Shown here: positions 25,101 to 36,129 of the stretch, one piece after another
Layout: each line of letters starts with the position of its first letter
Position numbering within the stretch: the stretch's first letter is position 1
Assembly: GCF_963576615.1 (NCBI RefSeq)
Contig: NC_088712.1
Span: 55,161,114-55,225,113, forward strand
DNA: 64,000 bases
Source: Watersipora subatra
Lineage: Eukaryota; Bryozoa; Gymnolaemata; Cheilostomatida; Watersiporidae
Direction: 5' to 3'
Program-made: the position numbers and the translations under genes
The notes under the pieces: model-generated
What the model was told of the DNA's origin: nothing
The model's database searches: none
Seen by the model: only the letters and a program-made list of their open reading frames with translations

Positions 25101-27330
25101 ATTCATTCACTCCTCGTGGACCTATTTATAAAAAAAATTGGTGCCGCTGAAATCCCCTTTGGCAAACTGCCAAATTCGCCCCTGAAATCCCAAAATTCCC
25201 CCTGGGGGAATTTTGGGATTTCAGGGGCCAATTTCAGGGGCCATCCAATTCCCCCTGGGGAGAGTTTTCCCCAGGTTAAGAACCACTGCTCTATAATCAC
25301 ACTATGAATTGAATGATTAGTTGCGACCCTAGATTTCTCTTTTCATAAGGGTTCAATGTGGTGGCACTCTCTAGTCAAGGAGTTAAAAACAGCGTGAGTG
25401 AAGAACTCACGGTAGCGTTTAATCTTGACGCTGTGTTATTTTCTGTCGAGTTGAAGGTGCACTATAAGACTGGATGTCTAAAGACTTTCTTTACGCATGA
25501 AAAGGCAAAGAGGTAAGCTTGTTGAGGAGGTAAGATAAAACAAGGTGCTAGGAAACATATAAATCATATTGATGATTGCTACTAAGCTGGGTTTATTGCT
25601 GCTGCATTGACCAACAGAAACGGCAAAGTACCTCTAGGTTTTGTAAGCATTGCTTGCTGCTCTCTTGAGAAATGGGTATACATGATATAACAGGTCTTTC
25701 AGGATCATTGTGTTGTGGTTACATAATTGGGTGCAATGAGGTGTTCAAATGAGTACATGATTGAGAAGAGTGAATTTGTCAGACAGGTACATGATTGGGT
25801 ATAGTTAGATATTTAGACTGGTACACAATTAGGTACAGTTAGATGTTCAATTGTAATTTCATACTCGTTTTGTGGGAGAAATAGGGTAGTTTTAGCAATA
25901 ACTGTGGTACATGGCACACATTAGTGGTACACGAGTTGACAATAGATAGTGAAATTGACAATACATCAGTAAAAACTGTGTAAGGAGATAGCCATAACCA
26001 TATTACTGTTTAAAGTTATGGTAACATAATACTTGGTTTGTATTAAACATGATGAGTGCATGATAAAAATGTTTCAATGGATTGCCATGTCAGTTACATA
26101 TCACTGAAATTGGTAGGCAGCAAATAGCTCTATTGTGTATCTCCTGTGATAGAGCAAACAATTCCACTATGATAAGGTAAAAACTAACTTTCATGAAGTT
26201 GGCTTTTCATAAAATGAGTAGACACTACATGTACATATGTTAACCAAATATCTGAAGATCATTTATAGATACTAACTTACTGACCCATAAATAACCACAA
26301 TCTTTTGCCTTTGAGTTTACTTAAGGCTGGCTCATATTATTTCAAGTCCCGGGAACCAGTCCGAATGCTGAACCCAATTATACTACCCACACATTAGGAA
26401 ATGCATTGTTTGACTATTGTCATATTTAGCCTAATCATGGCAGCTTAAATGTATTGATGTTACATCTATTGATAAACATATGTTCACTGCTCATAACCTA
26501 CATATATAGGCATTGCGTCTATTGATGTTTTTATGTTTATTACTTATAGCCTACATCTATTGACATTACATCTGTTGGCATGTTTATGTTCATTGCTTAT
26601 AGGCTACATCAGTTGGCATTACATCTATTGAAATATCTATGTTCATTGCTTATAGCCGATTGATGTCTCTAAAACATCTTTGTCTCACTTTGAACAGCCC
26701 TCACCTCTAGAACCAAGTGTTCATGATAGACTTGCTTGCTGATTAAAAATTAGTAGTAAAATGGGTTGGATTATTAAGGATCTTACAGGTCAATACTGGT
26801 AGAGCTGATCTTTTCACTCATGCTGCAATAGTGCATATTCTTATGCTAGAGTTGTCTTATTTTTACTTGTAATTTAGGTACAGAAAACTATTTTTTACGA
26901 GGGCTGCTGAAAAAGTTTTCACTAGCACCTGCACAGCAAAACAACCCACCCACCTGATTACTAAGTTGAATGAGCAGGTAAAACAGCCCATCCACTTGGT
27001 TACTAAGCTGAATGAACAGGTAAAGCAACCCACCCACCTTGTTACTAAGTTTAATAGGCTGTGCCAGTGAAGGATTATCATGAAAATACTTGTTTATACA
27101 TAGCTTAACAACCTTTTCACTGTTATGGTAATAATTTGCTAGCATTTCTATTAAAGACTCTGAGAGCATGGAACATCAGAATAGATAGGATACACTTCTT
27201 AGCAGAAGCACTGCATGGCCAAAATCTTAACGCAATACAGCCAAACATCTTCTTTGATGACCAGCATATGCACAAAGAAAACGCTAAGAAACATAGAATA
27301 TCTGCAGCCAAGGTCAGGTTCCATGTCTAA
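19146..27330 (+). CDS. Diverged cytosolic 5'-nucleotidase (NT5C1-like), partial
   Basis: Plus-strand exons match, in family order, the C-terminal half of cytosolic 5'-nucleotidase 1, which dephosphorylates AMP and related nucleotides. Exon 19146-19255 encodes MCLTEGAALVPRYLEAC and CPNKMDKALQC, ending in phase 1 at GTAAGA. Exon 25350-25512 joins in phase and encodes LTVAFNLDAVLFSVELK and FFTHEKAK. Weak candidates follow at about 25619-25672 (NGKVPLGF) and 26755-26830 (VNTGRADLFTHAA). The last, about 27141-27328, encodes TLRAWNIRIDRIHFLAEA and IQPNIFFDDQ, then a stop. The IFFDDQ motif is intact, but the usual FDGDAVLFSDE motif reads FNLDAVLFSVE, so at least two acidic or glycine positions are lost. 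N-terminal exons were not found. It could be a decaying pseudogene or a fast-evolving paralogue. Transposons of about 6 kb fill the 19256-25349 intron. Confidence 0.6.
19574..21905 (+). mobile_element. Non-autonomous TIR element, copy 1, with nested insertions
   Basis: Starts ATTTGAAGACCTCAACGGAA. It is collinear with 48120-49387: for example TTAGTTCTGGCCACAAAG-type sequence at 19645 with 48200, GTAGCTTCACATAGCTTTA at 21137 with 48605, and CAAAATGGCTGGCAGTAG at 21307 with 48776. In the other copy the right end is the inverted form of the left end, so the family has terminal inverted repeats; the right end here is diverged. This copy is interrupted by the MITE at 19899-20769 and by extra sequence at about 21365-21685 that has minus-strand frames I do not recognise. 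Confidence 0.7.
19899..20769. mobile_element. Tc1/mariner-type MITE built from CAACTCGAGTTG palindromes
   Basis: Bounded by TA on both sides (19897-19898, 20770-20771). Ends are CAGTGCCTCGCGTTGCGTG and its near inverted copy CACGCAACGTGAGGCACTG. CAGTG after a TA target is typical of Tc1-like transposons (established knowledge). The ends and interior (20145-20255, 20675-20745) contain many copies or half-copies of the 12-base palindrome CAACTCGAGTTG, often joined as GTTGTACAACTC. No coding capacity. It is inserted in the TIR element 19574-21905. Confidence 0.85.
21925..22840. other. Intron sequence with a diverged terminal-repeat fragment
   Basis: Bases 21925-22040 resemble, inverted, the 240-290 and 1245-1318 motifs (shared TTATTTGATCT and TTTGACC words). 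The rest, to the hAT element, shows nothing recognisable. Confidence 0.35.
23063..24852 (-). pseudogene. hAT transposase pseudogene with BED finger (ZBED5-like)
   Basis: The minus strand encodes, in order: YDDSYLNYGFT before a BED-type zinc finger (CVSCMKVL, then QLKQHLRNKH); a long RNase H-like region with QLDEFTDV and CTDGASAMLGCHAGFAQL; HCYIHRQALA; and a C-terminal hAT dimerisation region with FASTYLCESAFSAMLTIKSK. The family is the domesticated/transposon group that includes ZBED5 and FAM200. It is broken three times: a TAG at 23868-23870 where a tryptophan is expected after HPKVR, a frameshift near 23660 between NVLIV and TDSINAF, and a frameshift near 23345 between NSALKYD and MTSKELA. 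A stop just upstream of YDDSY removes the start or marks a lost exon. Intact copies elsewhere in the genome are likely. Confidence 0.88.
25179..25227. repeat. Perfect 49-bp hairpin inside the hAT end
   Basis: 24-bp arms (CCCCTGAAATCCC... against ...GGGATTTCAGGGG) around a single central T, about 60 bp from the right end of the hAT element. Sub-terminal palindromes are common in hAT ends and may aid transposase binding; that role is inference here. Confidence 0.85.
26450..26670. repeat. Four degenerate tandem repeats of about 53 bp
   Basis: The word TTTATGTTCATTGCTTATAG recurs in variant form at about 26478, 26530, 26583 and 26636, each with a nearby ACATCTATTGA word. Noncoding, within the NT5C1-like gene. 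Confidence 0.7.
26897..27056. repeat. 42-bp tandem repeat next to a mariner-like end
   Basis: CAACCCACCCACCTG-type units begin at 26942, 26984 and 27026, a 42-bp period with a partial third copy. Just before, from 26898, the sequence ACGAGGGCTGCTGAAAAAG resembles a mariner terminal repeat with its TA target. No matching right end was found, so this is probably a truncated relic. Confidence 0.6.
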
Positions 27331-27516
27331 GTCTTAGTGGGAAATTAGTAATCTAGTATATCATGTTATATTTTCTTTAAAAATCAGGCTACATACAATA
27401 CTGCTGCCCACTCACTAAAATTCTCGTAGACCAACTGTCATGGTATAGTTGATGAGAAATGAGCAAGCTTCTTCTGTGGTATGAATACAACCCATGCTTA
27501 ATTTAAATTTACTGTA

Positions 27517-28777
27517 CATTAAAACCCCAACTTATGAAGTTACTTAGAACTGAAAATTGCGAAAGTGTATGTTAGAGCAAAGTTAATAGAAATATTTCCT
27601 GAATGGCATTTAACATGTTACTGAGCTATTTACCAATTGCATTATAGAAATGAATTGTATAAATAACGTCAAATACTAAATTAAAAAAAATAACTCTAGT
27701 TTTTATTGTTAATTTGTAGTAATTTGTTAATTTTGCGATAGTTTAGACTTACAGGTGGTGGTGGAGATACATGTAGTTTAGACTTACAGGTGGTGGTGGA
27801 GATACATGTTGTTTAGACTTACAGGTGGTGGTGGAGATACATGTAGTTTAGACTTACAGGTGGTGGTGGAGATACATGTAGTTTAGACTTACAGGTGGTG
27901 GTGGAGATACATGTAGTTTAGACTTACAGGTGGTGGTGGAGATACATGTAGTTTAGACTTACAGGTGGTGGTGGAGATACATGTAGTTTAGACTTACAGG
28001 TGGTGGTGGAGATACATGTTGTTTAGACTTACAGGTGGTGGTGGAGATACATGTAGTTTAGACTTACAGGTGGTGGTGGTGATACATGTAGTTTAGACTT
28101 ACAGGTGGTGGTGGAGATACATGTAGTTTAGACTTACAGGTGGTGGTGGAGATAACTTACAGGTGGTGGTGGAGATACATGTAGTTTAGACTTACAGGTG
28201 GTGGTGGAGATAACTTACAGGTGGTGGTGGAGATACATGTTGTTTAGACTTACAGGTGGTGGTGGAGATACATGTAGTTTAGACTTACAGGTGGTGGTGG
28301 AGATACATGTAGTTTAGACTTACAGGTGGTGGTGGAGATACATGTAGTTTAGACTTACAGGTGGTTGTGGAGATACGTGTAGTTTAGACTTACAGGTGGT
28401 GGTGGAGATACATGTAGTTTAGACTTACAGGTGGTGGTGGAGATACATGTAGTTTAGACTTACAGGTGGTAGTGGAGATACATGTAGTTTAGACTTACAG
28501 GTGGTGGTGGAGATACATGTTGTAACTCATTCTAACATACATATACATTAGATAAACAGGTGAAATATGTTGTGTAGTTTTGTTCTTTTTTTGCCTTAGG
28601 TTTTTGGTTATCTCTAGCTTCTTTCTTTTTACTTCCAAAACCCTAATGTTTTACTTGATGGAATTTCCATACTAAATTAAATAATAAACAAAGTTAATTT
28701 TTATTTGAAGGCGACCAGATTTTACATCATGTGTTATAAATTTTATGTTGAGGTCATGTTAAGCTGAGGTTTGACTG
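27517..28777. mobile_element. Pogo/Tigger-like MITE carrying a minisatellite
   Basis: Flanked by TA (27515-27516 and 28778-28779). Left end CATTAAAACCCCAACTTATG; right end, inverted, CAGTCAAACCTCAGCTTAAC. These match the ends of the elements at 50807 and 52457, so all three belong to one family or to close relatives. There is no coding frame; the middle is occupied by the 35-bp minisatellite. Confidence 0.65.
27741..28522. repeat. 35-bp minisatellite, 23 copies
   Basis: Unit starts GTTTAGACTTACAGGTGGTG and ends GATACATGTA. The word ACAGGTGG recurs every 35 bases from 27751 to 28136 (12 copies) and from 28252 to 28497 (8 copies). Between them two intervals are 23 bases (28136-28159, 28194-28217), caused by the same 12-base deletion. 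Variation is slight (ACATGTA/ACATGTT, one GGTGGTTG, one ACGTG), so the array is young or homogenised. Confidence 0.97.
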
Positions 28778-29258
28778 TATTTGCATAGGGTGTCCCTGTA
28801 ATCACATTTATCTACCATTTTAGTAAAACAGTGTGTGGTTTCACTGTTACAGAATCTGTAGTTCAACTGCATGTTTGTGGTACCATATTTTCACTCTAAC
28901 AATTCTCCCCTAGCAAGCTTAGATGTGGTGTTGTGTTTGTACTGCGGGTTCCTAACACTATAGAAAGACAAATGAAGATCAACCAGTCGGTGCAGGTACT
29001 TTAAAACTATTATTTTCACTGCTTGAAATTAACCTTTATTTGCTATTTTAAAGATGTTTTCTATCAACCAATCAGCATGGGGATGTACTACCTAGTTCAG
29101 TCTCAAATGAAACCTAAAACTTGATCAAATTTGTTTGTTTCAATTCTATGAACCTGATGAAGTTTCGTGCAATTAAGAAATGTTAGGATTCCTAAAATCC
29201 TTCCAAGAGAACATTGATACTATTGGGTGGTCATAAATTTGTTTGCCTCCCAATGAGA
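28778..29258. other. No feature recognised
   Basis: Spacer between the MITE and the foldback element. Confidence 0.4.
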
Positions 29259-30966
29259 TGAAGATACACGCTAAATTAATGCTATTTTTCAGTTGCGTAA
29301 TATAGTTTGTGTTACTATTGACCAAATCAATGAGTCAAATGAAATGACCAAACACACTTTGGTGAGATGCTCTCAGAAAACTATGTTTAGTTCTGTCTTA
29401 GGTTTCATGTGAGACTTATCTTCATTTAAGCTAAGCTTCCACTGCTATGTCAAAATGTTAAATATCAAACGAATTCAAAATTAAATGTGAAGAAGATGTC
29501 AAAGATATGATTTTGCAATGGAGAATCAAACCGTATTGTAAATTCTTATTCAAAATTTATTTTGTCATAGATTTTTAATTGATACATCATTTTGGGTGCA
29601 AAAGCGGAAATGTGTGTATACGCTATGTTGCAACAGCAAGGAATTGTAAGAGCTTTTGTAGTAATAATAGCCTGGATAATAAAAGTCTTTGCAAAAAAAA
29701 CTATTTTTCATTCAACAAACATGTATAACAACAGTTACCATTCTAACTTTTAAACTTCATATCATGAGAAAAGTGTTTTGTACAGCTCGAATAAGAAAAG
29801 AGAAAAAATAAAGCGACTGTAAAGGTTTCCAAACAACTGTAACTTTTGATTTTTATATTTTGACAGATGTGTTTTCTTAAAATACATTAAGATGCAAAAT
29901 AAAACTGTAAAAGCGTTTAGTTATAATTGTAAAATAATTAGCAACGGACGGACGGACGGCTAAATAAAGCCGGTTCTGCTACGATTAGAATGCAAAATTC
30001 TTTGGTATGGTTTATTTATGAACTATATAATTTAATGCATTTTAGTGTTGGCGTGTCAAGGCAAAAATATTGTATAGAATGGTATAGAAACTATTTTAAT
30101 TATCTAATGCAAACACCTTGTGGTAAAAGTCATCAAAATTTTAGTTGCGTTCTTTACATAATAAAAATTAGTAACCAAAAATATGTTGACCTTGGTAACT
30201 ACAGTTACAATACCTACCATAACTTTTAGTGTTTTTATTGGTTGTCATCTGCAATAAAATGTAACATTACAATGTACTTAATTTGAGTTCTTATTTTCGA
30301 GACTGACAAATAACATGAACCTTGAATATAACTTAAATGAAATTAGTTTATCAATCACATACTTCAAGTAAGTTTTACTATGGATTTTACTTAACTTCAG
30401 CTGTCAAACTAAAACTTTATCAATTATCTTATTTTGAATTAATTTTCTATGAATAACGCTGAACTGAAAGAGAAAGCAATGTATATCTCTTTGAGGCATT
30501 GTGGGAGAAATTTCGGTGAATGGTATACTGACATTTTTATTATTTTACTTTTAGCTATTATTACTACAAAAGCTCTTACAATTCCTTGCTGTTGCAACAT
30601 AGCGTATACACCCATTTCCGCTTTTGCACCCAAAATGATGTATCAATTGAAAATCTATGGCCAAATAAATTTTGAATAAGAATTTACAATACGGTTTGAT
30701 TCTCCATTGCAAAATCATATCTTTGACATCTTCTTCACATTTAATTTTGAATTCGTTTGATATTTAACATTTTGACATAGCAGTGGAAGCTTAGCTTAAA
30801 TGAAGATAAGTCTCACATGAAACCTAAGACAGAACTAAACATAGTTTTCTGAGAGCATCTCACTAAAATGTGTTTGGTCATTTCATTTGACTCATTGATT
30901 TGGTCAATAGTAACACAAAATATATTACGCAACTGAAAAATAGCATTAATTTAGCGTGCATCTTCA
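29259..30966. mobile_element. Foldback element with long inverted arms (about 413 bp)
   Basis: The left arm 29259-29671 is the near-perfect reverse complement of the right arm 30554-30966; only a handful of mismatches were seen by eye. The loop of about 880 bp (29672-30553) is AT-rich, has a short ACGGACGGACGG run at 29945, and has no recognisable gene. Long inverted arms without a transposase suggest a non-autonomous foldback or MITE. No clear target duplication was found. The high arm identity implies recent formation or gene conversion. Confidence 0.85.
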
Positions 30967-31288
30967 GTACACCAACTGCCAAAGTTTGAATTTGGGAGAA
31001 ATTTGTGTCAATATAGTACAGAGACAAACAAACTACCCCAAGTGTTGCAAAGGCACAAAAGAATCTTTTGATAAAGTAAAGCAAAAATATATTGTAACAG
31101 AAGCATCGTAACTCATAGTGGCACTGTATTAATAAATAAAATATAGTTTGATAAGCGGATTGATTGATAATAGCGGATTGATAAGAACTGCATAGCTTAG
31201 TGGTTAATGCTCATGTTCACAAACTAGTGATCACGAGTGTGATAATTTATAAACCAATATGAAGTGAACCTTGCATTTGAGAAATATA

Positions 31289-32223
31289 CGAGGGTCAGTC
31301 AATAAGTAGTGGGAATTTTGTCATAACATTTTATTACAATAAGATATAGCTACAATATTTCGTTCATTTTTCAACATAATCCCTTTCTTTTTCTATGCAC
31401 TTGTTCTACCTTTCTGGAAGTTTCTCAATTCCTGCAGAATAAAATTCTGGCCGCTGGGTTCTAAACCATTCGCGCACAGCTTCCATGATGGCTGCACCAG
31501 TAGGGAAGTGCTTGCCTTTCAGGTGGTTCTTTAATGATCCAAAAAGTTGAAAATTGCTGGGTGCTAGATCTGGATTATAAAGAGGGTGTACTAACACCTC
31601 CCAGCCCAGTTCCTCAATTTTGGCCATTGTACGGGCAGCAGTGTATGTGGGCGGGCAATCTCCTGGTGGAACACAACATCTCCATTCTGGAGGCCTCTGC
31701 TCTTGTTCCTTATGTCTTGCTTCACCCCAGCCAGGAGCTCACAGTAGTTTATAGAGTTAACAGTGTTACCTTGACTCTTGAAATCTCAAGTTATAAAATC
31801 CTTTCCATCTCAGGATACTGTGAGCATTACTTACCATGTCGTTCTCTCAGATTTCAACTTCTTCTTTACAGGACAGGTTGTCTTCTCGCCAATTCTTGAA
31901 TTCATCAACCCACCAATAGCAGCTTGTTTGTGACATACAGCTTTCCCCATATTGTTGTTTCATTTTTCTGTGATTAACTTTTGTTTTCACACCTTCAGCT
32001 CTCAAAAATCTTATAACAGCTCTTGGCTTTATGAGTGAGCATGTTTTCAGCTCGACGGCCATTTGGAATATAAATAATATCCAATAGTTGAATCACTAAA
32101 AGGATGAATTTTTGGGTAAGTGATGAGAACACCCATTTATAAAATTCTAGAAAATATTAAATTGCTAAATAAAATAGAACAAAAGTTATCACCAAATTCC
32201 CACTACTTGTTGACTGACCCTAG
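31289..32223 (-). mobile_element. Internally deleted mariner element
   Basis: Flanked by TA (31287-31288 and 32224-32225). The inverted ends share about 32 bases: left CGAGGGTCAGTCAATAAGTA, right, inverted, CTAGGGTCAGTCAACAAGTA. At 935 bp it is shorter than a full mariner of about 1.3 kb. The minus-strand gene is broken. Confidence 0.9.
31401..32062 (-). pseudogene. Mariner transposase pseudogene
   Basis: The N-terminal helix-turn-helix part is at 32062-31850 (VIRFLRAEGVKTKV, then QTSCYWWVDEFKNW). An internal deletion follows, removing the first catalytic aspartate region. The remainder at about 31780-31630 reads GNTVNSINYCELLAGVKQDI and then DVVFHQEIARPHT, where HDNARPHT is usual, so the second catalytic residue is lost. 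After a frameshift the C-terminus reads NPDLAPSNFQLF, where the third aspartate (SDF) is asparagine, and ends at KLPER-stop, 31406. It is clearly dead. Confidence 0.88.
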
Positions 32224-32269
32224 TAATTGCTATAGCTGGGCAGACAGGGAATGAGAGATGATGAAAAAT

Positions 32270-32483
32270 GACAAATTATGAGACATTTTACATCTACATG
32301 ATATATATATTTCTCAAAGTATATCTGTATGTCTGTAAGTCTGTGTCATATATCTGGCATTCTAGCTATAGATCTTAAAATCTTAATATTCCGCATTCTG
32401 ATGGATTTGAACTCACGACGATTTTCACATCTATGACTGACGATTTTTTTATCAAAATGCTCTACCACTGAGCTAGAACCCCA
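32270..32483 (-). repeat. tRNA-derived SINE
   Basis: Read on the minus strand from 32483, GGGGTTCTAGCTCAGTGGTA carries an RNA polymerase III A box, and GAGTTCAAATCC (32414-32403) a B box. The tRNA-like head is about 85-90 nt. The body runs on toward about 32270. The head is not a clean functional tRNA: the anticodon arm region is disordered. The end of the element was not defined. Confidence 0.6.
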
Positions 32484-35400
32484 TAGTGATCAGACATGTT
32501 TTCATATAAAACATACACCATCTGTGTGCTAATTATTTTAGCCTTAGGTTTTCCACCAAATATTTTTAGATTGGTTCACCTCGGAGCTTGAACCTAAATT
32601 CGGTTCTCGAATAAACTGGAGCATGCTCATTGCACTTAGCAAAGTTCTAGGAACGCATGAAAACGTATAAGCATTTTATCCTTCATAAACTCTTTACAAA
32701 AAGGGAGGAACCATGCAGCACGATGTTTCCTTTACCGAAAGAGTTTGCTAGGTAGATAACCCTTCCAGTCAGTTTACCCTAAACGGCTTTGGAGGAGAAG
32801 CCTTCTCTGAAGATGTATAGTAAACATACCATTTTTGTTTATATGTTTTTTCTTACAATATTTGATGTAATAGATCTGCTGCATTTTATGCTGTTTCATT
32901 ATCTATTTTTGCACTTTTTAGTACTGTATTTTAACCTTTAATACTTTTGAGGTTTTAAAAGCTAAACATGCAAAATGTTTACTTTTGTTTTCCCAAAATC
33001 ATATATAGAAAACCTTTTATTAAATTTAAACACAATCTATGTATACCCGTTTCTATTTATAGTATGCAGTATACAGTATAGCTTATGGAGTGAAATGTTG
33101 AAAAAAATAGTTTACCGAAGTATGACTCAGAATTTACCTAAGTTTTTCTCATTTTGGAATGGGTTAAATTTTACATAATTTTAGTGTTATGGGAAAAATT
33201 GTTTCGGATCTCACACAACTCGGTTAGCAACGCTAAACAACCTAACACATAACCTAACCTAATGGGTAACACATAGCGACTTTTTGGAATTAACTATGTT
33301 TGAGAACTGAGTTTTCACTGTACGTTATTAAAACCTATACGTCGCTGAAAGTATGAATCTTTTAACTATACAATGGTTTGAAAACCTTTACAGTTCTTTG
33401 AGTTATTTTTAATTTAGTTGTCCTGCACAACAATTTTCCTCATGATATGAAATTTGAAAATAACAGTTGTTTGAAAAAGTTTGAATACTTTTAAAGTTGA
33501 TTTTATTTTCTCTCCTAATTTAATTCAAATACACAAAACACTTTTTTCATGGTATGTATTTTGAAAGTAAGATGGCCAAAATGTTGTTATATTTTTAATA
33601 CAAATCAGTTTTCTGTCTTGTAATTTTGTTGTATAACTTGCAATTCCTTCTTCACTAAAACTAGCTAAATCAAGCTGCAAAGAAGAACTGCTGACCCTTT
33701 TAGCTGCCTGATCTAAGCATTGGTAAAAGCTACGGGGAATCATAAGTCTGGTTATTAGATAGACACTGACAGAATACTACAGATTATTTATAAGTTTGCA
33801 TTGATTTAGGTGCTTTTATATTCTCAATTCATAGCCTAGAGAAAACCCTATCAGCAGATGTCTACTCCTATCTATCAGTTATGTGACACGCATTCATTAA
33901 GTTGAATACCTCTCAGTAAATACAGAGTTATCCTCCACATGCTGTACAAGTGTCTTACTATATTACTCGATCGATGGCATTTGAATAATATGAATATAGC
34001 TATTCAGCAAACATCGATATGTTTGTTATGAATACTTCATGTTTGTTACAAAAAAAAACGTGAAGTATTCATAAAGAACTGAGACTACTGCTTAGCCCCA
34101 ACTACTTTTATAGCAATTAGTACTGTAACAGTTTAAGTGTCAAGAGAATCATCACGTGCTCCAATAAAACACAGAAATAACGTGAGTTGCTAATGCTAAT
34201 GCTAATGAGTTGTGCCGCTAATGCTAAACGGTCAGAGGGTGAATGTTTGGTGCAGGTGGTATCGTTAATAATCTTAGACTGCTGGCTCCGCAAGCATCCA
34301 TACTGCCATTTCACCATTACTGAACATTGCCTATTCCACATTCTCACAGCTCTCAATGGTATGCACAAACTGAAAGTAAAACTATATTACATACACAGCA
34401 TTGGCTGTGATTGCCTACAGTATCCACCTTAGATTTATGAAACTCATCCTTTAACTAATGTATCATTTCAGAATTAGGAGTCAGTTGCTATCAAAATTCA
34501 GGAAACTGGAGTTGTATGCTTTGTATTCTCGTTAATATTTTGAATAAATAACATATTAGATTCTTACTTCAACTTCAAAAATTTTGTTCATTGTGATGGA
34601 TTGGTTTGCACATTTATTCTCACGTTTGAGCAGTATTCACATTTTGCATCAAAGTTGTGGTTGCATCAAATTCAACTCAATACATATTTCTGTAATCGGT
34701 CTTCCAGAAAACATGATATGAATGTATAGTGTCATATGGAGATTTCTACTCTAGCTAATACGGTAGAATGTAGCATTTTCTACTGCGCTGCTACTGCGCG
34801 ACTACTGCGCTGGTGCTACACTGCTACTGCGCGACTACTGCACGACTACTGCACGGCTACTGGAACTAATTCGGCAATAAGGCAACCATTTCAGGCATCT
34901 GCAATGCATTTTACATCTGGACATCAGTGAGTATATGATATTTCAAAATAGTCACAACTTTGATTATAAGATTTTAATGTTTTAATAAATAGGTAAATCA
35001 ATAAGCCTGTATCTAGCAATTTTATTAAACAGTATGACTGACGGCGTGTAGCCATGTGATCACCAGAGGTAAAGTCTTGGTTTAGACTGTAAGTGTTATC
35101 ATGTTCATTGACTTTGCTCAAACTGCTATACACTCTGAGTTTGTTAGACGCATTTAGTTAGTGACTCTACACACCACTGTGTTGTATTCTATTCCGTAAC
35201 TATTTTAACAATATATAAGAATGTATCCAGGTTGAGTTGGTATAATAAAGCGTGTTAGAAGAGCAGTTATGATGCATTACTGAGAAAATAGAACTATGTA
35301 TTGACTAACCTATATTTTGTAGTATGATGGGATATGCTGTAGTAAGCTGTGATACAGTGTGATACAGGCATAGCAAAGAGGACGTTCTTTCCTGAAGGCG

Positions 35401-36129
35401 TAGTTAAGAAACGATAACAAAGATAATAGTTCTTTCTGCTGTTAGTGAATGCAAGGAGTGGAGCCAGGAGAGAATTGCAAGGAAAAACCTTCAAAGTTAG
35501 ATTAAATGACTAGCTTAATCTTTATTCATGAAAAATAGAAATGATTTTAATAATCTTTAAAGCTGCAAAATATGATATTTCATGTACTAAATAGTTATAA
35601 AGAGCAATTATTAAAATCAATAAAGTTTCTGCTCAATCATGTTGATAAGTCTGTCTGAATGTACTAATTAAAGTCTACCAATGTAGAGAAACCTATGTTT
35701 GTATCATGTTAGGATCATGATAAGAATAAAATACACTATATTTAAAACTTTTTTTGAGTGCAGTAAAGGGCTATACTTCATATCACCCCTGTCAACCATT
35801 TTGTTTGACAAACGTTGTAATGCTTATCAAACGCACTGAGTTTAGTATTCTATCACAATCCTACTAGATGATGCATTTTTAGGTAACATGAACTAGTTCA
35901 TTTTAATCTCTATTGTTGATTTAGGACAACAAGATATAGTAAAGCATAATAACATTCGTTATAAGAACAAACTTTATGTTGCCATTCAATGTTAAGGGAA
36001 CAGGGTTTTTTACAGCTTGATGCAATTCTTACTGTTCAGAAGATTGTAAAGTAGTTTCGAAAAACAGGCCAGTTCAAGGTTCATTGATCGTATTTTAAAA
36101 TTATATGTTTTGCGTCAATGCAATCATGC
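32484..36129. other. No gene recognised; minor repeats
   Basis: AT-rich. It contains a hairpin at 34027-34073 (ATGAATACTTCA against TGAAGTATTCAT) and a short tandem of CTACTGCGCGA-like units at 34780-34866. No exon with protein character was seen. Confidence 0.45.

Larger units (their letters stand above)
22841..25288 (-). mobile_element. Complete hAT transposon, Charlie/ZBED5-like type
   Basis: Terminal inverted repeats CAGTGGTTCTTAACCT (22841) and AGGTTAAGAACCACTG (ending 25288) are those of hAT elements. The flanks are CTCTGTAA on the left and CTCTATAA on the right, an 8-bp target duplication with one change, matching the hAT preference for nTCTAnAn. The 2448-bp body contains a broken transposase gene on the minus strand. 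It lies in an intron of the NT5C1-like gene in the opposite orientation. Confidence 0.92.

Noticed and set aside
27741-28522. CRISPR-like array
   Set aside because: Units are contiguous 35-bp repeats without unique spacers, in animal DNA.
30449-30679. 76-codon frame in the foldback element
   Set aside because: Half of it lies in the inverted arm and would occur twice; no family motif.
31185-31260. Possible second tRNA-like SINE head
   Set aside because: The A-box-like word is good but the B box is degenerate, so it is not called as a feature.
31534-31899. 121-codon plus-strand frame
   Set aside because: Antisense shadow of the mariner transposase relic.
33225-33275. TAACCTAACC run as a telomere-like repeat
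   Set aside because: Only a few irregular units; not a telomeric array.
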